Of a stretch of DNA of 64,000 nucleotides, positions 10,440 through 21,695 are shown in pieces. The notes beneath the pieces are model-generated. The model made no database searches. It saw only the letters and a program-made list of their open reading frames with translations, and was not told where the DNA came from. The stretch's first letter is position 1, and every line of letters begins with the position of its first letter. Both the position numbers and the translations under genes were made by a program. Origin of the DNA: Stomoxys calcitrans (lineage: Eukaryota; Arthropoda; Insecta; Diptera; Muscidae); NCBI RefSeq assembly GCF_963082655.1, contig NC_081555.1, forward strand, positions 20,560,643 through 20,624,642. Reading direction: 5' to 3'.

Positions 10440-11750
10440 CATATCCAAATATAGGCCGATCTAAAACATTTACGACACGGATGTCGAAAAGCCTAACATA
10501 AGTCACTGTGTCAAACTTCAGCGAAATCGATTATAAATGTGCCTTTTATGGGGCCAAGACTTTAAATCGAGAGATAGGTCTATATGACAGCTATATCCAA
10601 TTCTAAACCGATCTAGGCCAAATTGAAGAGGGATGTCGATGGGCCTTACACAACTTACTGTCCCAAATTTCGGCGATATCGGACGATAAATGCGCCTTTT
10701 ATGGGCCCAAAACCTTAAATGGAGAGATCTGTCTATATGGCAGCTATAGCCAAATCTGGACCGATCTAGGCCATATTGCAGAAAAATGTCGAGGGTCCTA
10801 ACCTAACTCACTGTTTTAAATTTCAGCGACATCGAACAATAAATGCGCCTTTTATGGGTCGAAAACCTTAAATTGAAAGATCCAAATCTGGACCGATCTG
10901 GGCCAAATTGAAGAAGAATTTCGAGTGGGCTAACAAAGCTCACTGGCAAAATCGGACAATAAATGCGCCTTTTATGGGGCCAAGACCTTAAATCGAGAGA
11001 TCGGTCTATATAGCAGCTATATCCAAATCTGGACCGATCTCAATCAAATTGAAGAAGGATGTCGAGGGGCCTAACACAACTCACTGTCCTAAATTTTGGC
11101 AAAATTGGACAATAAATGCGCCTTTTATCGGCCCAAGACATTAAATCGAGAGATCGGTCTATATGGCAGCTATATCCAAATCTGGACCGTTGTAGGTCAT
11201 ATTGCAAAAAGATATCGAGGGTCTTAACTTAATTTGCTGTCTTACATTTCAGCGACATCGAACAATAAATGCGCCTATTATGGGTCGAAAACCTTAAATC
11301 GGGAGATCGGTCTATATGGCAGTTAAGTCCAAATCTGGACCGATGTAGGTCATATTGCAGAAAAATGTAGAGCGTCCTTACTTAACTCACTGTGACAAAT
11401 TTCAGCTAAATCCGATAATAAATGTGGCTTTTATGGATCTAAAACCCTAAATCGGCGGATCGGTCTATATGGGGGCTATATCAAGATATAATCCGATATA
11501 GTCCATCTTCGAACTTAACCTGTTTAAGGACAAAAAAAAAAGAATCTGTGCAAAGTTTCAGCTCAATATCTCTATTTTTAAAGACTGTAGCGTGTTTTCA
11601 ACAGACAGACGGACGGACATGGCTAGATCGTCTTAGATTTTTAAGGTGATCAAGAATATATAGGGCCGGAAATGGATATTTCGCTGTGTTGCAAAGGGAA
11701 TGACAACATGAATATGACCTCATCCATAGGTGGTGGATATAAAAAGCTAA
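10440..11750 (+). repeat. Class B 153-bp array with hairpin-end module
   Basis: About seven monomers with AATGCGCCTTTTATGGGNCC, AATCGAGAGATCGGTCTATA and TGGCAGCTATATCCAAATCT. GGTCTATAT-type phrases at 10578 and 10731 give a period of 153 bp. The right module follows: CAACAGACAGACGGACGGAC and ATGGCTAGATCG (about 11599-11630), AAGAATATATAGGG, then a degraded TGACCTCATCC...GGTGGTGGATATAAAA. The palindromic left module is absent. Confidence 0.8.
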
Positions 11751-12630
11751 TATAAAAATGTATTCCTTGGTGTCTGAGGTGCCCCCCCACCCCCAAAAAA
11801 CCCTCAATAGGACATATTTCCCGAATCGGACAATATGGGTATCACATGAAAGGTGTTTGAAACTTGAGTACACATCTGTTATAAGAATTCCGTCCAAGGT
11901 GCCTCTCCAACGGGGCCTATCCAACCCCAAAAACCCCCAAAAAGGGCATGGCTGATGCTGATATTTTTTCAGGGCTAAGTGTGTGGGTGGCTCCCCAAAT
12001 CTGCTTACCCCTCAAACTGGACTGGGTTCAAATCTGATATCCGTTTTAAGGCCAAATGTTTCAGGGACGATTCATCTCATAAACTCCCCTTCAATCACTC
12101 ATATATACCGACTATAACAACACCACATTTGAGCTATATATCTCAAATGTGGTGTTTTGGGAGTAGAGTATGAATATGATATCCACTTTCGGGGCAAAGG
12201 GTTTATCTTCTCCAATCCACCACCAAAACCAAGCGAATGAAGTAGATCTAACATCCAAACTTTAATGGGCCGACCCTACCCTTACCCTTTTTTCAAAAGC
12301 GCCAGATCTCGGAGATGGATGGGGCGATTTACGCGAAATTTAGTACATTTATAATAACTCAAAAATTGGGGCGACCGCCCCATCTCCAAAGCCCGCCAAA
12401 TGGAAATTTAAATCAATAATGACAATATTGGGTTCAAATGAAAGATATTTGAGACTAGAGCACGAATCTGATACATGGTGTACCAGCTCAAACACCAATA
12501 TAAGGCTCAAATGAAGGGAATTTGAGAGTAGAACACCAATATGATATCCACACTTTGAGGCGAAATATCTGAAATATCGAACACCCCCAAAAAGGACTTT
12601 TTTCCTGACCGTGCCAGTATAGGGATCAGA
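11751..12630 (+). repeat. Helitron-like interior fragments
   Basis: Repeated blocks with GGTATCACATGAAAGGTGTT, CAAATGAAAGATATTTGAGA and C-rich CCCCAAAAACCCCC stretches, same family as 7.1-10.4 kb. No element ends are visible. A short palindrome (TTTGAGATATATAGCTC region, about 12127-12155) is a local curiosity. Confidence 0.5.
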
Positions 12631-12632
12631 TA

Positions 12633-12792
12633 AAATAATTTTTTTTTATTATTTTTATTTATATTTTGAGCGTAAAACATTTTTGAATAATTTTTTTTTT
12701 ATTATTTTTATTTATATTTTGAGCGTTAAACATTTTTGAATAATTTTTTTTTTATTATTTTTATTTATATTTTGAGCGTAAAACATTTTCCC
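12633..12792. repeat. Three tandem copies of a 57-bp AT-rich unit
   Basis: TTTATTTATATTTTGAGCG followed by TAAAACATTTTTGAATAA occurs three times at about 57-bp spacing. Copies are nearly identical, so the expansion looks recent or homogenised. Confidence 0.85.
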
Positions 12793-13735
12793 TTCTAAAT
12801 GGGTATTTATGTCATTTTTATTCTTTTTCTTCCCAGTGTAAAACATGTTGCTTCATTAATGGTATTAATGTCATATTTAAGAGCTCTTTCCCACCCCTGC
12901 TATTACAATATTTTCTCCACATAGTTGTGGCTAATTAAATTCTAATTAATTACTAATGATGTTAATTGAAGATTGTAAACTGTTTATGGTGCTCAAGAGA
13001 TAAACAGAGCAACAGCAACTTCTTCTCTTTTGTTTCGCAATGGGCAAAGAAAGGAAAACATCAACAAAAATACAATTAAAAGTTATTGAATATAAAAATG
13101 CCAAAGGTCTGTTAATAACAGAAATATAAGAAGGCAAACATAAACACACAACCACCCACGCAGCCACCCAAGGAGGTTAGAGTGTCCATAATGCTGGCAT
13201 TAAATAAGCCAAAATCAATGGCTATCAACAACAACAACAACTAACATTAGACAACGACAACTCGCCCATTACACAATGGGTAACGGCGACAAAAACATAA
13301 TAACAACAACAATGTTGTTGTTGTTGTTGCTAAACACAGCGTCAGTGACCGCATCAGCATCCCCGTCATTGACGACTATAATGGCGTCGTCTTTATCGCA
13401 TCCTACATTCAGCAATGACAGCAGCACAGTGTAGCTGTATGTGGTTATGTGTGTGTGTGTGTATGTATGTATGTGCAAAAGATGAGAGGACTAGAGTCAT
13501 GTTTTCTTTGCTGTTTTGCCTCTGGTGTGAGTAAGTGAAAATGTGAATGTTTGCTTAATTAGTGACCCCATTTGAGGCAACAGGCTGTCTCTCTCACTCT
13601 CTCACTCTTTACTCTCCATTAATATGTGCAAATAGAGGAAAGTTTCTAAGTAATTTTGGTAAATAAAAATCTTTTAAAAAAAACCCATTAAAAGATTTTC
13701 TTTAGCAAAAGTCATATAAATATGCTTTATTTTCC
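12793..13735. other. Unique AT-rich DNA with microsatellites and a CAA/GTT palindrome
   Basis: Unlike its flanks this tract has no dispersed-repeat phrases. It holds CAACAACAACAACTAAC at 13229-13245, a perfect ACAACAACAATGTTGTTGT-type palindrome at about 13302-13330, a GT run at 13449-13462 and CTCTCTCACTCTCTCACTC near 13588. This style is usual for host intergenic DNA. No coding exon was recognised. Confidence 0.45.
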
Positions 13736-13736
13736 A

Positions 13737-14240
13737 AATCTCAAGGAATAATCCATTGCACTATGGCATATAAACGAAAAAAGCCAGTAAAAACAATCTG
13801 CCGTTTCACAATGGGTAGCTATGTCTCTTTCAAATTTTAAATGGTAAGAGCTGAGGTAATAAAGAGAGCATAAGCAAAATTTAAAGACCCTTGATGGTCC
13901 AGGCGCTTTTTGACAGGCCCCTTAAGTTGGGAACCATTACACTATGGCATATAAACGAAAAAAGCGAGAAAAAAAACTGCCGTTTCAGAATGGGTAGCTA
14001 TATCTCTTTGAAATTTTAAATGGTAAGAGCTGAGGTAATAAAGATACCATAAGCAACATTTAAAGACCCTTGGTGGTCCAGGCGCTTTTTGGCAGGCCCC
14101 TTAATTTGGGAACCTCCGCATTTCAAAAACTTGTGCGGGCTGCCAAAACTTCATTTGTGGTCCAAGTTCTAAAATTCTTTTTTTTTGCTGGTTACTTACT
14201 TACTTTGCTGAACGTAGAATAGCGTTCCAAGCGCCTCAAT
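13737..14240 (+). repeat. Dispersed repeat family F with 181-bp tandem duplication
   Basis: CACTATGGCATATAAACGAA occurs at 13759 and 13940, giving a 181-bp period. Both copies carry TTTTAAATGGTAAGAGCTGA and CCAGGCGCTTTTTG. A diverged single copy in inverted orientation lies at 18660-18995. Confidence 0.75.
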
Positions 14241-14269
14241 TTTCTGCGCTCATTCTAAAATCTCCGACA

Positions 14270-14638
14270 CCAAAAGCCATTGGGCTTCTGGTCTTCCCGG
14301 TTTTTATGGGATCTGTATCAGGCTATAGACCGACTCAGACCATATTTGACACGTAAGTTGAAGGTTATGAGAGAAGACGTTGTACAAATTTTCAGCCATA
14401 TCGGATAGTAATTGCGCCCTCTAGAGGGTCAAGAAGTCAAGATCTTGGATCAGTTTATATGGCAGCTATATCAGTTTATGGACCGATTCAGACTATATTT
14501 GACACAGTTGTTGGAAGGCATAACGAAATACCTCATGCAAAATTTCAGCCAAATTGGATAAGAATGGCGCCCTCTAGTGGCCAAAAAAGTCAAGATCCCA
14601 GATCGTTACTAAATCTCCAAGCCCGGGTGGTATATCAA
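14270..14638 (+). repeat. Class A 153-bp array, left piece, cut by a LINE
   Basis: Two to three monomers with GCGCCCTCTAGAGGGTCAAG, GTTTATATGGCAGCTATATC and AATTTCAGCCAAATTGGATA. The array resumes at about 16205 after the LINE. No terminal module on this side. Confidence 0.75.
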
Positions 14639-16135
14639 CACTTGTCCTTTGTAAATGTTTTTCGACGCTTACTCGTCCACTACGCAACCTTTTCAAACTT
14701 GCCTACCGTGCGGGAGATTTCGCGGCACGTTGGATGGTTGCGAACGTTCAGCCCATCCCCAAAAAGGGTGGTGCGAACAACCCTGCGAATTTTGCGGCAA
14801 ATTGTGATATGCTCCTAGCTCTCCAAGGATATGGAGAGTATGTTTGACCATCATCTTGTGAGATACTTGGCGATAGACAGTATGGGTTCCGCAGAAATCG
14901 CTCTATGGGAGATCTAATGGCTTTTTTGTTGGAACATTGAAGTCGCTCTTTCCACCAGTTTGGTGAGAGTAAGGTCATGGCTCTGGATATCTCCAAGACA
15001 TTTGACAGGGTCTGGAACGGTGCACTTTAATCAAAGCTTGTCGCTTTTTGAGTCGGTAATAACTTCGATCGATTTATATCGAGCTTTCTCAGAGATCGCA
15101 CTATACGAGTTGTTGTAATAGATGGGTTCTCAACCGATGAGTATAAATTGACCGAGGGTGTGCCACAAGGCTCTGTCCTTTCCCCTTCCCTTTAACTTAT
15201 TTTCTTTGACGATTTATTGAGTCAGACTTTTAAATCAGTCTACTCATTTGCCGATGACAGTAGTCTGAGTCATTCATATTCATTCGACAAAAGGCCCAGT
15301 CCTCAAGAAATTGTGGGGCAGGGGGCGCATTATGGTTCAGATGCTCTCCCAGGATTTGTTGGTCATTTCCGAGTGAGGTAGTATGATCAGAGTAGACTTT
15401 AACGAACATAAGACGCAGTGCTGTTTCTTGTCTCACAAACGATTCACTGACCCACTACAATCGTCGATATCTATCGACGCTATAGATATTGAGCAGTCAG
15501 ATGCTCTTGATGTTCTGGGCATGAACACACAATGTGATGTCCGTTGGTAAAAACACATATTCGAAGTGTCGAAAGAAGCATTCAAGTGTTTGGATTTTCT
15601 TAAGCAGTGCTAGAAGTATTTCACCTCTTCTGATCTTCTTAATATCTATACTACCTACATCTCATACATGGGCAGGAGCTGCAAAAGTCATCCTTTGAGC
15701 TACTCGACCGGGTTCAACGGCCAGCTATGGTGTTGATTGAGAACAGTGGATTATCCAACTCTATTGCTTCTCTTGAACTTCGTCGAAATGTGGGAAGCGT
15801 TGTATTGCTGTATCGTTACTTTCATGGCGTGTGCTCCAAGGATATTCGTCTACATATCCCTGACGTTAGGATGTTTACCGGGAATACAAGATTTGCCAGG
15901 AACTCACACCCGTTTGTAATTGATTGGTCAGTGCATTACCGAGAAAATTTATTTTTCGCCCGAACCATTCGTATGTGGAATCCACTTCCGGCTAATGCCT
16001 TTCTCACCGACATTGACGTTCAGAAATTTAAGACTAATATCAATAAACACTACTCTCTCTATCCCCCCTCCAACCCTTAACTTTCCTAACTGCCAACGCA
16101 ATGCACTGCTTATGTAGGGGACATCCCCTGCGTGT
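14639..16135 (+). pseudogene. CR1/jockey-like LINE, reverse-transcriptase and 3' part, degenerate
   Basis: Frames in order encode a degraded HVGWLRTFSPSPKRV block, then YGFRRNRSMGDLMAFL, ESKVMALDISKTFDRVW (first catalytic Asp region), GVPQGS-type sequence (about 15160-15175), SFADDS-type sequence near 15247, and the post-RT tail from 15727 to 16080. That tail reads LYRYFHGVCSKDIR, NSHPFVIDW and FFARTIRMWNPLPA. Order and motifs match arthropod CR1/jockey-type LINEs as I know them. Multiple stops and frameshifts make it non-functional. It is 5'-truncated and splits the class A array; no clear target duplication was found. Confidence 0.8.
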
Positions 16136-16204
16136 TGGTTTCGTGAAAAAAATTAATTGCTACGTCCTCTCACGATCCAGATCAACCCATAGGATTTTCA
16201 CCGT

Positions 16205-17098
16205 CCTACCGACTGAGAATTGCACCTTGTAGGGGCTCAAGAAGCAAAATCGGAAGATCGGTTTATATGGGAGTTGTATCAAGCTATAAAGCGATTCAGA
16301 CCATATTTAACATGTATGCTGAAGGTCATGGGAGAAGCCGATGTTCAAAATCAAAAGAGGCTCTCAAGAAGTCATGATCCCAGATGGGTTTATATGGCAG
16401 CTATATCTGGTTATGTATTGATTTGCGCCATACTTAGCACAGTTGTTGGATGTCATAGCAAAGCATCTCATGCAAAATTTCAACCAAATCGGATGAGAAA
16501 TGCGCCCTCTAGCGGCTCAAGAAGTCCAGATCGGTTTATATGGCAGCTATGCCAGTTTATTATCCGATTTAAGTCGTACTTAGCACAGTGGTTGGAAGTG
16601 ACACCAAAATACCACGTGCAAAATTACAGCCAAATCGGAAACGAATTGCGCCCTCTAAAAACTGAAGAAGCCAAGATCAAAGATCGTTTAATATGACAGC
16701 TTTATCAGGTTATGAACCGATTTGAGCCTTTCTTGACAGAGTTGTTGGAAGTCATGACGAAACATTTCGTGCAAAATGTCAGCCAAATCGGATAAGAATT
16801 GCGCCCTTCATTGGCTCAAGAAATATAGATCCAAGATCATTTATATGGCAGCTATATCAAAACAAGGACCGATAAGGCCCATTGACAATCCCCACCGGCA
16901 CTACACTAATGAGAAGTATTTGTGTAAAATTTCATGCGGCTAGCTTTACTCCTTCGAATGTTAGCGTGCTTTCGAAAGACAGACGGACAGACATGGCTAG
17001 ATCGACTTATAATGTCATGCCGATCAAGAATATATATACCTTATGGGATCTTAGACGAATATATCGAGGAGTTACAAACGGAATGACGAAATTAGTGA
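16205..17098 (+). repeat. Class A 153-bp array, right piece with hairpin-end module
   Basis: Five monomers with GCGCCCTCTAGCGGCTCAAG and TTATATGGCAGCTATATC, then the right module: AGCGTGCTTTCGAAAGACAG, ACGGACAGACATGGCTAGAT, AAGAATATATATACC and AACGGAATGACGAAATTAGT. The final TATACCC hairpin is missing; see the junction at 17096-17150. Confidence 0.8.
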
Positions 17099-17150
17099 GT
17101 TCCGCCGGGCCGAACATTGGATACCCACCAACTCGGATAAAGATATATAC
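17096..17150 (+). repeat. Fusion of right and left terminal modules
   Basis: The right module runs to GACGAAATTAGT and passes directly into GAGTTCCGCCGGGCCGAACA then TTGGATACCCACCA, a diverged left module. Two elements are fused head to tail with the intervening hairpin lost. Confidence 0.55.
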
Positions 17151-17465
17151 TAACCACCTTTCGTCATAATGCGATGAAAAATGCATCTTTTATGAATCCA
17201 CAGCAGCTATATCTAGATATAGTCCGATCTCCATAAGTGTATATCCAAATCTGGAGCGATCTGGACCGTATTGAAGAGGGATGTCGAGGAGCATAACACA
17301 ATTCGACATACCAAACTTCAAGAAACCGAACAATACCCTAAATTAAGAGGTCGGTCTATATGGCAGCTATATCGAAATATAGTACAACAAAAGTCGAAAT
17401 TCAAACACACAACTGCCTTTGTAAAATACAAAGACTATCTCGGTCAAATTTCAAAAAAAAAAAAT
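17151..17465 (+). repeat. Class B 153-bp array fragment
   Basis: About two diverged monomers with TGCATCTTTTATGAATCC, ATCCAAATCTGGAGCGATCT and GGTCGGTCTATATGGCAGCT, followed by an A-rich run. Confidence 0.6.
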
Positions 17466-17467
17466 AG

Positions 17468-18650
17468 TGTAAGCGTGCTAAGTTCGGCCGGGCCGAATCT
17501 TATATACCCTCCACCATGGACCGCATTTGTCGAGTTTTTTTCCCGGCATCTCTTCTTAGGCAAAAAAAAGGATATAAGAAAAGATTTGCTCTGCTATTAG
17601 AGCGATATCAAGATATGGTCCGGTTTGGATCACAATTAAATTATATTTTGGAGACCTGTGTAAAATGTCAGCCGATTCGAATAAGAATTGCACCCTTTGG
17701 GGGCTCAAAAAGTAAAATAGAGAGATCGATTTATATGGGAGCTGTATCGGGCTATAGACCGATTCAGACCATAATAAACACGTATGTTGATGGTCATGAG
17801 AGAATCCGTCGTACAAAATTTCAGGCAAATCGAATAATAATTGCGTCCTCTAGAGGCTCAAGAAGTCAAGATCCCAGACCGGTTTATATGACAGCTATAT
17901 CAGGTGATGAACCGATTTGAACCATACTTGGCACAGTTGTTGGATATCATAACAAAATACTACATGCAAAATTTCATTCAAATCGGATAAGAATTGCGCC
18001 CTCTAGAGGCTCAAGAAGTCAAGACCCAAGATAGGTTTAGATGACACCTATATCGGGTTATGGACCGATTTGAACCATACTTGGCACAGTTATTGGATAT
18101 CATAACAAAACACATCGTGCAAAATTTCATTCCAATCTGATAAGAATTGCGCACTTTAGAGGCTCAAGAAGTCAAGATCCCAGACCGGTTTATATGACAG
18201 CTATATCAGGTTATGAACCGATTTGAACCCTACTTGGCACAGTTGTTGGATATCATAACAAAACACGTCGAGCACAATTTCATTCCAATCGGATAAGAAT
18301 TGCGCCCTCTAGAGGCTCAAGAAGTCAAGACCCAAGATCGGTTTATATGACAGCTATATCAAAACATGGACCGATATGGCCCATTTACAATTCCAACCGA
18401 CCTACACTAATAAGAAGTATTTTTACAAAATTTCAAGCGGCTAGTTTTAATCCTTCGGAAGTTAGCGTGCTTTCGACAGACAGACGGACGGATGGACGGA
18501 CAGACGGACGGACATGGCTAGATCGACATAAAATGTCGCGACGATCAAGAATATATATACTTTATGGGGCCTCAGACGAATATTTCGAGTTGTTACAAAC
18601 AGAATGACGAAATTAGTATACCCCCCATCCTATGGTAGAGGGTATAAAAA
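17468..18650 (+). mobile_element. Complete class A element: both terminal modules and 153-bp array
   Basis: The left module has AAGCGTGCTAAG, the palindrome TTCGGCCGGGCCGAA (17483-17497) and TATATACCCTCCACCATGGA. About five monomers follow; GATCCCAGAC/GACCCAAGAT phrases at 17870, 18023, 18176 and 18329 give exactly 153 bp. The right module starts with GTTAGCGTGCTTTCGACAGA, contains repeated GACAGACGGACGGA, ATGGCTAGATCGACAT, ATATATATACTTTATGGGGC and AATGACGAAATTAGTATACC. It ends in a TATACCC...AGGGTATA hairpin (18617-18646). No protein, LTR or canonical TIR is present, so class is unresolved. Open frames over the array arise because 153 is divisible by three. Confidence 0.8.
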
Positions 18651-18659
18651 ATAAATAAA

Positions 18660-18995
18660 AGTCGCAAATCTCCGAGACCACAATAGATATTTTAGACCTC
18701 ATCCGATATTTTTGCAGGGATTTTTGAGAGCTATCCAACAAAAACAAAAAAGAATTTTGAAAATCGGATTTTAATAATCAAAAAAGAAAGATTTGGCAGC
18801 CCAAACAACTTTTCGAAATACCGAGGTGACCAACTTTAGGGGCCTCACAAGAGGCGCCTGGATCATCTAAATCCTTGACATTTTGCATATGATCTCCTAA
18901 CAGCTCTAATCATTTAAAAATTTCAAAATGGCTAGATCTATCTAGCCATTCTCAAACGTCAGATTTTTTACCAGTTTTTTTTCGACTCTATTTCA
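18660..18995 (-). repeat. Dispersed repeat family F, inverted copy
   Basis: Reverse complement resembles 13737-14110: CCGAGGTGACCAACTTTAGG, GGCGCCTGGATCATC and a degraded ATTTAAAAATTTCAAAATGG. It is single copy here and directly adjoins family E. Confidence 0.5.
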
Positions 18996-19029
18996 CTGTG
19001 TGTGGCCTATATTTTTTTCAATTTAATAG

Positions 19030-19325
19030 CTATGGAGCTTGCTTAGTTCTATCAATCAACACTTAATTGTAATAAAACGCACAAATGATTGTATCACTTA
19101 GTGAATCTGAATTAATGCGATTCATTTTTCACCAGATAATTGAAACTTAAACGCACAAATAGAAGCAACCAGTTGATAATCAACAGCCCATTTACAGTTT
19201 ATAGCAATCATACGCAACATGGTCCCATCAATCAATAACAGTTAATAGTAATCATACGCACGGATGGAATTGCTATAATAAATCATTTGAAAAGCCAAAT
19301 GGAAACTTGAAACTCAATATAATAG
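19030..19325 (-). repeat. Dispersed repeat family E, inverted copy
   Basis: Reverse complement of the 3540-3835 repeat with moderate divergence: TTTTTCACCAGATAATTGAA, CAACATGGTCCCATCAATCA and TAGTAATCATACGCACGGAT have matching inverses there. Confidence 0.6.
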
Positions 19326-20010
19326 AAAAAAAGTTTAATAGAATATTTTTCAAAAAAATTAAAAAAAAACAATTAAAGTGGATCTTTTAAATTTTAGTAC
19401 ATGGTTTTCAAAAAATTTTTTGTGAAGACAAAATTTTACAAAGAAAAAAATAAAATTTTGACAAAATTTTCTTTAGAAGAAAAATTTTGACCTAAATCTT
19501 ATATATAGAATTCACTTTTTTTTTACAAAATTTTCTATAAACATAAAATTTTGACAAAAAGAGAAAAACTTCAAATAACAAAGGAGTTGCTGCCCTGGAA
19601 ATTTCCGAATATTGGGTTTCTCTGACGAGAAAAATTTACCAATTGAGCAATTCGTAAACTACCAAAACTGAGCGTAGGTAATAATTTTTCTACTCAAGTG
19701 ATGATATTGCCAGCTGTAACCACCCATGGCCGCTCTTCAATGGTTTTCACCGAGCCTAGAGTCATATAAAATCTGACTTATTATAGGGAAAATATTTTGG
19801 GATCTGTTTTGAAGCCGTGGACACTAAAACATTTAGGTCGTAGACCATATATGTACCAACAACACATAGCCACATCACATAAAGCACGTGTAAATGGCTA
19901 AAAAATCATGTTCCACATTCTATTATGTCCACACGGAGGCTGCTCTATGCGCCAAATGTCAATCGGATGGGCTTTTCTAATGCGGTATTTTAGAGAGCAA
20001 GGTAAGGACT
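19326..20010. other. AT-rich simple repeats, then unrecognised DNA
   Basis: 19370-19560 holds AAAATTTTGACAAAATTTTC-like degenerate repeats, the same style as the large tract at 35.4-37.0 kb. From 19570 to 20010 nothing was recognised. Confidence 0.45.
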
Positions 20011-20011
20011 T

Positions 20012-21140
20012 AACAAGTAAGAGCGTGCTAACTTCGGCCGGGCCGAATCTTATATACCATCCACCATGGATAGTATTTCACGATAACTCTCTTCAGGCAA
20101 ACAAAGAATAATGGATAAGAACTGTTATGCTATTGGAGTTATATCAAGTTTAAGTCCGATTGGCATCATAAATGAATTGAATGTTGAAGATCATAGTAGA
20201 AGTCATTGGGTAATATTTTAGTCCATTCAGATAAGAATTGCGCCTTGTAGGGGCTTAAGAAGCATAATCGGGAAATCAGTTTATATGGGAGCTGTATTAG
20301 GCTATAGATCGATTCAGACCATTTTGAACACGCATGTTGAAGGTCACGTAAGAAGCCGTTGTAGAAAACTTTAGCCAAATCGGATGAAAATTGCGCCCTC
20401 TAGAGGCTCAAGAAGTCAAGATCCAAGATCGGTTTATTGGCTATATCAAGTTATGCACCGATTTGAACCATAAAACACTTCATGCACAATTTCAGCCAAA
20501 TTGGATGAAAATTGCGCCCACTAGTGGCTCAAGAAGTCAAGATCCCAGTTTGGTTTACATAACAGCTATATCAAGATATGTACCGATTTGAATCATCCTT
20601 AGCACAATTGTTGGCAGTCATAACAAAACACTTCAAGCAAAGTTTCGGCCAAATCGGATGAGAATTGCGCCCTCTAGTGGCTTAAGAAGTCAAGATCCAA
20701 AATCGGTTTATATGGCAGCTATACCAGGTTATACACCGATTTGAATCATCCATAGCACAATTGTTGGAAGTCATAACAAAACACTTCATGCAAAATTTCA
20801 GCCAATTCGGATAAGAATTGAGCCCTCTACAGGCTCAAGAATTCAAGATCGGTTTATATGGCTGCTATATCAGGTTTTAGACAGATTTGAGCCATACTTA
20901 GCACAGTTGTTGGAAGTCAACACAAAACACATCATTGTTAATTTCAATTTCAGCTAAATCGGATAAGAATTTCGCCCTCTAGAAGCTCAAAAAGTCAATA
21001 CCTAAGATCAGTTCATATAGCAGCTACATCAAAACATGGACTATATGTACTTTATGAGGTCTTAAACGAATATTTCAAGGTGTTAGACATCGAATGACGA
21101 AATAAGTATACCCCCATCCTACGGTGGGGGGTACAAAAAT
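20012..21140 (+). mobile_element. Complete class A element
   Basis: Left module AACAAGTAAGAGCGTGCTAA, palindrome TTCGGCCGGGCCGAA (20033-20047) and TATATACCATCCACCATGGA. Monomers with GCGCCCTCTAGTGGC follow at 153-bp spacing (20667 to 20820). The right end is shortened: the ACAGACGGACGG block is absent, but TGTACTTTATGAGGTC, AATGACGAAATAAGTATACC and CATCCTACGGTGGGGGGTAC remain. Confidence 0.8.
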
Positions 21141-21194
21141 ATGCCAATATGAATGCGCTGAAGAATTCCATTGTACAACCAGTAAGGAAAGGCA

Positions 21195-21695
21195 AAAGTC
21201 GGGCGGCACCGACTATATAATACCCTACACCTACCCTTCAATATTCAATTCAATCAATTAGGGCAATAGATATATGTATATTAGAGCTATGTCTAAAACT
21301 AACCCAACTTTTTCGAACAGATCGTTTGATAATTGTTATAACTACGGCCATGTAAGTGCAAATCCGGCTATAAATATATATGGGAGCTATATCCAAATCT
21401 GAACCTATATTGATGAAATGTCGCAGATATGTTAAGATCGGTAGCAAAACAATTCGTGCCAAACTTTATGCAGATCGGTTGAAAATTTTAGGTACTACAG
21501 CCATTTAAGTGCAAATCGGGCGATACGTATATATGGGAGCTACATATACATGGGAGCTATATATAAATCTGAACCGATTTTGATGAAATCTTGCACATAT
21601 TTTAAGATCAGTAACAAAACAGTCCGTGCCATATTTTGTGCAGATCGATAGAAAATTATAGCCACTACGGCCATTTAAATGCAAATCGGTCGATA
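21195..21695 (+). repeat. Class C element, left module plus monomers
   Basis: Starts with the stem-loop GTCGGGCGGCACCGAC (21198-21213) and TATATAATACCCTACACCTA, a variant of the class A left module. Monomers carry ACGGCCATGTAAGTGCAAAT, GGGAGCTATATCCAAATCTG and AACCGATTTTGATGAAATC. It ends abruptly where an inverted class A array begins. Confidence 0.65.
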
